This document shows, in pieces, positions 51,201-57,189 of a stretch of DNA of 57,189 bases. The notes beneath the pieces were generated by a model. That model was not told the origin of the DNA. It saw only the letters and a list, made by a program, of their open reading frames with translations, and did no database searches. The position numbers and the translations under genes were made by a program. Numbering within the stretch: position 1 is the stretch's first letter; each line of letters starts with the position of its first letter. Source of the stretch: Firmicutes bacterium UBA2058 (GTDB lineage: Bacteria; Bacillota; Clostridia; Tissierellales; Sedimentibacteraceae); the NCBI GenBank assembly GCA_002332905.1, contig DDAM01000007.1:1-57189 (forward strand). Reading direction: 5' to 3'.

Positions 51201-51261
51201 GCAAGGAGAAAATTTTATTACAAATTCTCCTTATTTGCATGCCAGATAAGGTTTTTTATTT
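51201..51261 (+). promoter_or_regulatory. Attenuator-like leader: competing antiterminator and terminator
   Basis: GCAAGGAGAA (51201-51210) can pair with TTCTCCTT (51225-51232) and then TTGC. The alternative CCTTAT (51229-51234) pairs with ATAAGG (51246-51251) followed by TTTTTTATTTT. The two folds share the CCTT segment, the usual logic of a transcription attenuator. I could not match it to a known riboswitch class. The terminator stem is only 6 bp, so this is tentative. Confidence 0.45.
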
Positions 51262-51275
51262 TGGAGGTTTTCATT

Positions 51276-51533
51276 ATGGAATTAGAAAAACGAATTGGAG
51301 TTGTAGGTATAGTTATAGAAGATTTAGAACAAGTGCCTATTATCAATGAAATTCTACACCAGTATGGAAATATTATAGTTGGTAGACTTGGTTTACCCTA
51401 TAGAGAGAAAGGAATTAGCATAATTTCCTTAGTAGTTGATGGAACTACTGATGAAATTGGAGCACTTAACGGGAAACTAGGTAAAATACCTGGTGTTAAC
51501 ATTAAAAGTGCACTTTCAAAAAAAGTTTTTTAG
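51276..51533 (+). CDS. TM1266-type iron-only hydrogenase system regulator
   Basis: 85 residues from the ATG at 51276 after GGAGG. MELEKRIGVVGIVIEDLEQV, NEILHQYGNIIVGRLGLPYR and the C-terminal GKLGKIPGVNIKSALSK match the small ACT/ferredoxin-like proteins named after Thermotoga TM1266, often found with [FeFe]-hydrogenase genes. The fold resembles the ligand-binding part of NikR, without a DNA-binding domain. Here it leads an ABC importer operon, suggesting ligand sensing; the ligand is unknown. Confidence 0.88.
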   Translation: MELEKRIGVVGIVIEDLEQVPIINEILHQYGNIIVGRLGLPYREKGISIISLVVDGTTDEIGALNGKLGKIPGVNIKSALSKKVF

Positions 51534-51545
51534 GAGGATAAGACT

Positions 51546-52526
51546 ATGAAAAAATTATCAATATTAGCTAGCTTTATATTAATATTAAGCATGATTTTAA
51601 CAGCATGCAGTAGTAACGAAGCCCCTAAAATAGAAAACCCAACAATAGTAAATATCATAGGATTGAAAGGTCCAACATCTATTGGCATGATTAAGCTTAT
51701 AGATGAAAAAGCATTGAATAGTAATACATATAAGGTTGATTACACAACAGTAGATGCACCGGATATACTTACAGGAAAAATTATTAATAATGAAGTACAA
51801 ATAGCAGCAGTACCTACTAATCTCGCAGCAGTTTTATATAACAAAACTGGAGGCAATGTGCAATTTTTAGCACAAAACACGTTAGGTGTTTTATATGCAG
51901 TTGGTAAAGGTGATATTACATCACTAGAGCAGCTAGAGGGCAAAAAAGTTGCTATAAGTGGAAAAGGTTCTGTACCTGAATATGCTATGAACTATATCCT
52001 TAGCCAAAAAGGTTTAGCAGATAAAGTGAACTTAGATTATCTACCAGACCATGCTACTGTTGCTCAATCATTACTTGCTGGAGATATAGATGTTGCAATA
52101 CTTCCACAACCATTTGTAACACAAGTAACTCTTAAAAATCCTGATATGAAAATATTAATAGATTTAAATAAAGAGTGGGAAGAAGCATCAAATGGAGAAA
52201 GTGTTCTTTCGATGGGATGCTTAGTTATCAATAAAAAATTTGCTGAAAACAACAAAGAATTTGTTAAAGAATTTTTAAAGGAATATAAAAAATCAGTAAA
52301 TTATGTAAATTCTAATCCTGCTGAAGCGGCTAAATTAGTTGAGAAAAATGAAATTATAAACAATGCTACATTAGTTGAGAAAGCAATACCTTATTGTAGT
52401 ATAGTATATAAAAATGCACAAGATGCTAAGGGAGAAATAAACGCCTTTTTACAAATATTGTTCGACTCTAATAACAAATCAGTAGGAGGAAAACTACCTG
52501 ATGAAAGCTTCTATTACGAAGACTAG
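51546..52526 (+). CDS. ABC transporter substrate-binding lipoprotein (NMT1/SsuA-like)
   Basis: 326 residues. Signal peptide with lipobox (ILTACSS). The mature domain follows the periplasmic-binding type II fold used for nitrate, sulfonate or pyrimidine precursors: GLKGPTSIGMIKLIDE, QIAAVPTNLAAVLYNK, KGSVPEYAMNYILSQKG, DVAILPQPFVTQV. The ligand cannot be assigned. It overlaps the permease gene by 26 bp. Confidence 0.87.
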   Translation: MKKLSILASFILILSMILTACSSNEAPKIENPTIVNIIGLKGPTSIGMIKLIDEKALNSNTYKVDYTTVDAPDILTGKIINNEVQIAAVPTNLAAVLYNKTGGNVQFLAQNTLGVLYAVGKGDITSLEQLEGKKVAISGKGSVPEYAMNYILSQKGLADKVNLDYLPDHATVAQSLLAGDIDVAILPQPFVTQVTLKNPDMKILIDLNKEWEEASNGESVLSMGCLVINKKFAENNKEFVKEFLKEYKKSVNYVNSNPAEAAKLVEKNEIINNATLVEKAIPYCSIVYKNAQDAKGEINAFLQILFDSNNKSVGGKLPDESFYYED

Positions 52527-53292
52527 TTTTAAAAAAATATTTATATTATTATTTTGGTTAGTTATTTGGGAGATATTTGCCTTGATTGTTAATAAGGAGA
52601 TTTATCTCCCTTCTCCTATTTCAACTTTTAAAACGTTGATTCTACTATTAATAGATAAATCAACATACATTATAATATTATTAAGTACATATAGAACTAT
52701 TTTAGGATTACTTTTATCATGTATCCTTGGCATAATTTTAGGATTTGCTTGTGGTCTAAATGAGTTTTTATATGACCTAGTAAATCCAATAGTTATTGTA
52801 ATTCGCTCTACACCTATCATATCAATCATTATACTTGCTATAATCTGGTTAAAATCATCCAACGTTCCTGTTTTTGCAACTTTTTTAATGTGCTTCCCAG
52901 TAATTTTTACTAATGTGTCAACTGGAATCAAAAATACAGATAAAAAAATATTAGAAATGTGCAAAATTTATAATATAAGCAAATTAAATATTATAAAATC
53001 CGTTTATTTCCACTCAGTTTTACCTTATATTTATTCCGCTATCATATCATCTATAGGTATAGCATGGAAAGCCTCTTCTGCTGCTGAAGTATTAAGTGTG
53101 CCAAAATATTCTATAGGAAAATATTTATTTTATGCTAAAACTAGTTTAGAGCCTACATCACTTTTTTCTTGGACAATAATTATAGTAACATTAAGCTATA
53201 TATTTGAAATTATTTTTAAAAGAGTATTTAAGGGCGAAAGAAAGGGTTCTTGCAATAGGAGGAATGGACATAATTATGATAAAGCTAAATAA
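52501..53292 (+). CDS. ABC transporter permease (SsuC/TauC-like)
   Basis: 263 residues with about six membrane helices. The EAA loop reads MCKIYNISKLNIIKSVYFHSV, and AWKASSAAEVLSVPKYSIGK is typical of the nitrate/sulfonate/taurine permease class. The last ~18 residues (GERKGSCNRRNGHNYDKAK) are translated from the gene-start repeat and the beginning of the ATPase gene, an apparent C-terminal extension created by the cassette. The 17-bp overlap with the ATPase implies coupling. Confidence 0.88.
   Translation: MKASITKTSFKKIFILLFWLVIWEIFALIVNKEIYLPSPISTFKTLILLLIDKSTYIIILLSTYRTILGLLLSCILGIILGFACGLNEFLYDLVNPIVIVIRSTPIISIIILAIIWLKSSNVPVFATFLMCFPVIFTNVSTGIKNTDKKILEMCKIYNISKLNIIKSVYFHSVLPYIYSAIISSIGIAWKASSAAEVLSVPKYSIGKYLFYAKTSLEPTSLFSWTIIIVTLSYIFEIIFKRVFKGERKGSCNRRNGHNYDKAK
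53244..53278 (+). repeat. Leader-cassette remnant at the ABC ATPase gene start
   Basis: GGTTCTTGCAATAGGAGG then AATGGACATAATTATG matches the rlmB cassette end (GGTTCTTCGTGCAATAGAGG then CATGGGCATAATTATG) apart from a 3-base deletion, one inserted G and two substitutions. The extra G creates a real AGGAGG and destroys the AW-stop frame. Confidence 0.5.
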
Positions 53293-53980
53293 TGTATGTA
53301 AATCATACAACAACGAGCTATTATATAATAATTTTAATTTAGATTTTGAGGAAAATAAAATATCATGTATACTTGGACCATCAGGTATAGGTAAAACCAC
53401 TTTGGTAAATATGATTACAGGATTAGCAACACCTAATAGTGGAGAAATTATGCTCCCAAAAAACTCAAAATTTTCATATGTATTTCAGGAACCAAGGCTT
53501 CTTGAATGGTACAGTGTATATGATAATATAGGATTTGTTTTAAGAGAATACTATAATATTGCTGAACGTAAAGCTATAATAAATAAAACACTAGATCTTG
53601 TTGGTTTAAGCAATTTTTCAAATTATAAAATATCAGAATTAAGCGGTGGTATGGCACAAAGAGTATCACTAGCTAGAGCTTTTGCATATCCATCAAACAT
53701 ACTAATACTAGATGAACCATTTAAAGGTCTAGATTACAAGCTAGAAGAAGATTTGTTAATTAAGTTCAAAAGTATATGGCAAAATGATAAGAGAACAGTT
53801 TTATTTATAACACACGATATCGAACAAGCATTATTTTTATCTGATTATATTTATATATTTAATAACAAACCTGTTGAAGTAGTATATAGCCTATCTATGG
53901 ATAAAAGCTTATCTATAGATAAGCTACCGAAAGATAGTATATCTATAGCTGTTAAAGATATTATAAAAAAATATTTATAA
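53276..53980 (+). CDS. ABC transporter ATP-binding protein (SsuB/TauB-like)
   Basis: 234 residues from the ATG at 53276 (MIKLNNVCKSYNN). Walker A LGPSGIGKTT, Q-loop YVFQEPRLLEW, signature LSGGMAQRVSLARAF, Walker B ILILDEPFKGLD and the switch His FITHDIEQAL. It energises uptake through the preceding permease and binding protein. Upstream in-frame codons, including an ATG four codons earlier (MDIIM), come from the repeat remnant. Confidence 0.92.
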   Translation: MIKLNNVCKSYNNELLYNNFNLDFEENKISCILGPSGIGKTTLVNMITGLATPNSGEIMLPKNSKFSYVFQEPRLLEWYSVYDNIGFVLREYYNIAERKAIINKTLDLVGLSNFSNYKISELSGGMAQRVSLARAFAYPSNILILDEPFKGLDYKLEEDLLIKFKSIWQNDKRTVLFITHDIEQALFLSDYIYIFNNKPVEVVYSLSMDKSLSIDKLPKDSISIAVKDIIKKYL

Positions 53981-54040
53981 TTTAATATATAAATTTTTAA
54001 AATTACATGTACACTTTTCGAAAATTGTCATATATTGTAT

Positions 54041-54092
54041 TAGATGCACCTCAATCTACTTACCCCCAAAATTAGTATTGCTAGTGCATCTA
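54041..54092 (+). repeat. Inverted repeat upstream of the Arg/Asp/Cys repeat gene
   Basis: TAGATGCAC (54041-54049) and GTGCATCTA (54084-54092) are perfect 9-bp arms around a 34-nt loop containing ACCCCC. No T-run follows. It lies in the putative 5' leader of the next gene. Confidence 0.5.
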
Positions 54093-54130
54093 CTAACAAT
54101 CCCCCTAAAAATAAGAAAGGAAGATTTTAT

Positions 54131-54598
54131 ATGTCTAGAAATAATCGTTGTTCAAATGTACAAAGCGAATTTGGTGAAGGTTGCTACAGATCAGGAGATG
54201 TATTATTCACATACTGTACACCTTTTTCAAATGAATTATTAAGTAGAAGATGCGATAGAGATGTAGCTGGAGATAGAGATAGAGACCGCGATAGAGATAG
54301 AGACAGAAACTGCGATAGAGCTTGCGATCGTATACGTGAAGCTGCATGTGAATGTAACCGTCGTGACAGAGACAGAGACTGCGATAGAATCTGTAATTTA
54401 GTTCGTGAAGCTAATCGTCAATGCAATCGTCGTGACAGAGACAGAGACTGCGATAGAATCTGTAATTTAGTTCGTGAAGCTAATCGTCAATGCAATCGTC
54501 GTGACAGAGACGATGACTGCAATAGAGACCGTGACAGAGGCTGTGACGGAAGACATGACGCTTTTGTAAGCGGAGATTTCGGTAACTGCTTTTACTAA
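54131..54598 (+). CDS. Arg/Asp/Cys-rich repeat protein of unknown function
   Basis: 155 residues from the ATG at 54131 (MSRNNRCSNVQSEFGEGCYR) after AAGGAAG. A short N-terminal segment with FTYCTPFSNELLSRRC is followed by an R-D dipeptide run and repeats of a 23-residue unit, C-N-R-R-D-R-D-R-D-C-D-R-I-C-N-L-V-R-E-A-N-R-Q, two copies identical, one diverged before and one partial after. The tail is SGDFGNCFY. No signal peptide or membrane helix. About 17 cysteines and dense alternating charge suggest a cross-linked or metal-binding structural protein, possibly spore coat; that is inference. I do not recognise a family. Confidence 0.72.
   Translation: MSRNNRCSNVQSEFGEGCYRSGDVLFTYCTPFSNELLSRRCDRDVAGDRDRDRDRDRDRNCDRACDRIREAACECNRRDRDRDCDRICNLVREANRQCNRRDRDRDCDRICNLVREANRQCNRRDRDDDCNRDRDRGCDGRHDAFVSGDFGNCFY
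54359..54526 (+). repeat. 69-bp coding tandem repeat
   Basis: Two base-for-base identical 69-bp units (54359-54427 and 54428-54496) and a partial, diverged third to about 54526. The perfect identity implies recent duplication or gene conversion and a site prone to copy-number change. Confidence 0.93.
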
Positions 54599-54646
54599 TA
54601 ATTTTATTAAATAATATTATTAAAATATAGTTTATTATATAAGCAA

Positions 54647-54678
54647 AAAGCCTGTAACTCCCCCATGCTACAGGCTTT
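54647..54678. terminator. Bidirectional terminator between the repeat-protein gene and lemA
   Basis: AAAGCCTGTA/TACAGGCTTT with a 12-nt loop ACTCCCCCATGC; TTTTTG follows on the minus strand, AATTTATT on the plus strand. Confidence 0.85.
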
Positions 54679-54688
54679 AATTTATTTA

Positions 54689-55207
54689 TTAATCATTTAT
54701 ATCAAATTTTAAATATTCTATTTCCCTATAACCAAAAAATTTTACAATAATATTATGTGGAAAGGTTTGTATAAATCTATTGTATAGCATTACAGTATCA
54801 TTATAAAACTGTCTGTATACAGCTATTTTTTCTTCAATCTCTCTTATTTGCTTCTGCAATTCTAAAAATGTTTCATTTGCTTTTAGCTCTGGATAGGATT
54901 CAGCTAAAGCAAATAATTTTTCGATACCCTTATTTAACTCTGAATTATTTTCAATGTTTTCATTAGATGATTCTGAATTAATTAATTTTTGCCTAATTTC
55001 AGTTATTGATACAAATAAATCCTTCTCATATGTTGCATACCTTTTAGATACCTCAACAAGATTAGGTATTATGTTTATCTTAGCTTTTAACTGAATACTT
55101 ATCTGGCTCCAGCTATTACTTACCTTTAAATCCCATTGCAAAGCCTTATTATAGATATATATTATATATAAGCCTAAAATTATAATTATTATAGCAATTA
55201 TTTTCAC
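54689..55207 (-). CDS. LemA family membrane protein
   Basis: 172 residues. An N-terminal membrane helix (IIAIIIIILGLYIIYIYNKA) is followed by a helical bundle with the LemA signatures WSQISIQLKAKINIIPNLVE, the central LFALAESYPELKANETFLEL and YNDTVMLYNRFIQTFPHNII. The function is unknown in general; it typically sits next to a DUF2207 protein, as here, with an 18-bp gap. Confidence 0.93.
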   Translation of the reverse strand: MKIIAIIIIILGLYIIYIYNKALQWDLKVSNSWSQISIQLKAKINIIPNLVEVSKRYATYEKDLFVSITEIRQKLINSESSNENIENNSELNKGIEKLFALAESYPELKANETFLELQKQIREIEEKIAVYRQFYNDTVMLYNRFIQTFPHNIIVKFFGYREIEYLKFDIND

Positions 55208-55224
55208 ATTATACCTCCATATTT

Positions 55225-57069
55225 TTAGCTACAGCCGCCACCGCCGCCACCGCCGCCGCCTCCGCCACCAGAAGAGAAGCCACCACCGGCACCTGAGCCA
55301 GAGCTACTAGCTGAAAACGCACTCTTTATATTATCTCCAAAGCTATTTATAGAATCAAACATATTATCGTTAAAGCTTGCTTTTCCATTGCTTATATTAT
55401 ACATCATATACAAATTAAACATATTGTTATTTGTATAATAGTTAACATCATTAAGCTGAGGATACATCATTGGTAGTTCTTTAAGTATTTTCTTGCCCAT
55501 TCCTACGGCTACTGCATACACAATATACTTTTCCCATAATATTAAATCTGGTAGTTCCTTTTCATTGAAGGAAGTAAAATCCTTAAGAAAATTCTTATAT
55601 CCTTCCCACAATGCCAATTCATCCTCACCTGATTGTGTTAATCTTTTACAGCCTATCAAGCAAAACATAACTATAAAGAATAATATAAACATACATGCTG
55701 CTAAAACATATTGCTGAAGAAGAGCAAAAACTACAGCTAAAATTATAAAACTAACCATTCCAATTACATAATTTTTTGTATATTTCTTTAGTGAGTTATC
55801 TACATAACCCATTTTTTTAATTTCTTCATTAGATTCCTTTATAAAATCATTAAATGTCGTGATTACAGAGCTTGAATGTTTATCAATATATTTTTTAATC
55901 TCTTTTTGAGTAATTTCAAAATTCCCATTAGCTATTTCATTGATAAATGCAACCATTTTTCTTTCATGAGGTTTTAATTCGCTTGTATTTTTACCATAAT
56001 TTATCCTTATAATTAAATTATTTTTACGCAAATTTTCATCTTTTTTAAATGAGACAAAGCCTTTAAGACTTAAATCTAATAATGTAGATGTAAATCTCTC
56101 ATCATAGCCATAAGACGGTTTGTAAAAGCCTATTAAATCAATAACTTCAGATGGTGTTAAACCAGATTTAGAAAGTTCTCTATAATATTTGGGCTTGAAT
56201 GTAGCTAAATATCTTCTTGAAGCTCGGTTACTGATTCCTATTATATAAATAGCTAAGGCTATTAACAATAATATTGGTAAAATGTAAAAGGTAACTATAT
56301 TTTTCTTCATAGATTTACGTTTATTATTGGCATTATCAGCAAATCTCTGTTCTTCAGCTAATATATTACTTAATGCATTACCTGATTTGTAGTTAGTAGA
56401 ATTTTTAAATAATTCCTTTGGAGCGGCTATTCTTGCCTCTACATATGTATTTTTATTTACTTTATCTACTGTTAATGTAACAAGTTCAGAGCTTTCTATA
56501 CTTACCAATCCAGTCAATGGTCCATGTGCCCAAGCTCTAATTTCCTCTTTACTTGCCCCAGTAGGTAAGTTAATATTTACAGAAACATTATTTAGAGGTA
56601 TTTGCCACTCATCTCCAATAACCTTCCAATAAAATTCTGCTATATCATCATGAAGAACTACTGCGTTATTTAGAATATAAGACATATTAAATGTTCTACT
56701 TTCGTTTTCTGCATTATAATATATTTCTAAATTAAGCATATCATTGGATTTTTCAATTGCATAACTATTTACTGGCTTGTTACTATCAAACCTATCTAAC
56801 CTTTTATACTCCATGTTATCTTCAGATACTTTAAAGTCACTTATGCTATAATTACTATCAAGTGGAATATTACGCGTAAACTTTGTAAAATTACCACCCT
56901 CATATGACATTGTCCAATATTCCTCAAACAGTGCGCTACCATCATCAAGCAATGTAATGTTTATATTTAGCTTATCACAGCTATAGGACTTATCATCAGC
57001 ATATACATTAGTAAATATTGAGAAAATCAGTAACAATACAATCATAAATGAACGAATTTTTCTAATCAA
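55225..57069 (-). CDS. DUF2207 domain-containing membrane protein
   Basis: 614 residues. A signal peptide (SFMIVLLLIFSIFTNVYA), an extracellular DUF2207 domain (about 25-235, LDDGSALFEEYWTMSYEGGN, FYWKVIGDEWQIPL), a membrane helix (about 255-278), a cytoplasmic region (280-430), two further helices (about 430-475) and a C-terminal tail. The tail ends in a long glycine run with a final CS, as is usual in the family. It pairs with LemA; the role is unknown. The 120 bp to the window end show only AT-rich upstream sequence. Confidence 0.92.
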   Translation of the reverse strand: MIRKIRSFMIVLLLIFSIFTNVYADDKSYSCDKLNINITLLDDGSALFEEYWTMSYEGGNFTKFTRNIPLDSNYSISDFKVSEDNMEYKRLDRFDSNKPVNSYAIEKSNDMLNLEIYYNAENESRTFNMSYILNNAVVLHDDIAEFYWKVIGDEWQIPLNNVSVNINLPTGASKEEIRAWAHGPLTGLVSIESSELVTLTVDKVNKNTYVEARIAAPKELFKNSTNYKSGNALSNILAEEQRFADNANNKRKSMKKNIVTFYILPILLLIALAIYIIGISNRASRRYLATFKPKYYRELSKSGLTPSEVIDLIGFYKPSYGYDERFTSTLLDLSLKGFVSFKKDENLRKNNLIIRINYGKNTSELKPHERKMVAFINEIANGNFEITQKEIKKYIDKHSSSVITTFNDFIKESNEEIKKMGYVDNSLKKYTKNYVIGMVSFIILAVVFALLQQYVLAACMFILFFIVMFCLIGCKRLTQSGEDELALWEGYKNFLKDFTSFNEKELPDLILWEKYIVYAVAVGMGKKILKELPMMYPQLNDVNYYTNNNMFNLYMMYNISNGKASFNDNMFDSINSFGDNIKSAFSASSSGSGAGGGFSSGGGGGGGGGGGGCS

Positions 57070-57189
57070 TTTTTATGCCTCCCTACACTTTGTACAAAAC
57101 ATATTAATATAATAAATATGTTTATATATTAATGGTATTACAAAAAATACTAAAATACAAGGAAAATAAAAAAAAGATATCTGGCGATG

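Noticed and set aside
53204..53275. Longer N-terminus for the ABC ATPase
   Set aside because: The added residues lie within the permease gene and repeat remnant; ATPase family proteins begin at MIKLNNV.
54359..54526. CRISPR array
   Set aside because: Repeat units are contiguous, coding and in frame, with no spacers and no cas genes in the window.

Overview
The window looks like a low-GC, spore-forming, strictly anaerobic Clostridia chromosome, probably an amino-acid (Stickland) fermenter of the Tissierellales/Sedimentibacter/Peptostreptococcaceae type. The evidence is a complete D-proline reductase locus with two in-frame UGA (selenocysteine) codons, a sigma-54 activator, a glycine cleavage operon behind a tandem glycine riboswitch, sigma-H, a GerA/SpoVAF-type germination protein and an AgrBD peptide signalling system. 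The genus is inference.

Layout. Positions 1-10.9 kb (all minus strand) carry the 5' end of tuf, tRNA-Thr, and the conserved gltX-cysS-mrnC-rlmB-yacP-sigH block. It is interrupted by an agr quorum-sensing operon (regulator, kinase, a 47-aa AgrD, AgrB) between mrnC and rlmB. An S8-type peptidase lipoprotein precedes gltX. 11-15.1 kb holds a two-component system and a DUF4846 lipoprotein, separated by a 550-bp tract of palindromes. 15.2-25.7 kb is the proline reductase locus, in transcription order prdR, then (sigma-54 promoter) prdC-prdA-small ORF-prdB-prdD-prdE-prdF and an amidohydrolase. 25.8-32.8 kb: PadR/DUF1700/DUF4097 envelope operon, a TPR-GAF-GGDEF protein, a CDF transporter and a SpoVAF-like protein. 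33.0-40.2 kb (plus strand): glycine riboswitch, gcvT-gcvH-gcvPA-gcvPB-lpd-lplA. 40.2-43.4 kb: a DtxR-type regulator divergent from feoA-feoB. 43.4-51.0 kb: ECF sigma/anti-sigma pair, SelO, cell-wall amidase, MBL hydrolase, M20 amidohydrolase, GNAT and PHP proteins. 51.1-54.0 kb: a TM1266-type regulator with an ABC importer behind an attenuator-like leader. 54.1-57.1 kb: an Arg/Asp/Cys repeat protein, then LemA and DUF2207 membrane proteins.

The most unusual signal is not a gene. Short palindromic cassettes sit exactly at gene starts. One family (rlmB, prdF, lplA; remnants at cysS and the ABC ATPase gene) encodes a 26-31 residue leader ORF that ends in Ala-Trp-Ala/Gly-stop, with the stop codon two bases before the downstream ATG. 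A second family (prdB-prdD, prdD-prdE, gcvPB-lpd, feoA-feoB, and partly the response regulator gene) is a chain of two or three hairpins starting directly after the upstream stop codon and ending in the next Shine-Dalgarno. Related palindromes appear to have expanded in frame inside mrnC and cysS. I also see three copies of a 16-bp palindromic motif upstream of a textbook -24/-12 promoter, which I propose as PrdR enhancer sites.

Functionally, imported or peptide-derived proline is racemised (PrdF) and reduced (PrdA/PrdB, with PrdC as likely electron donor), while glycine is oxidised by Gcv, whose H protein needs LplA. Feo supplies iron for this redox metabolism.
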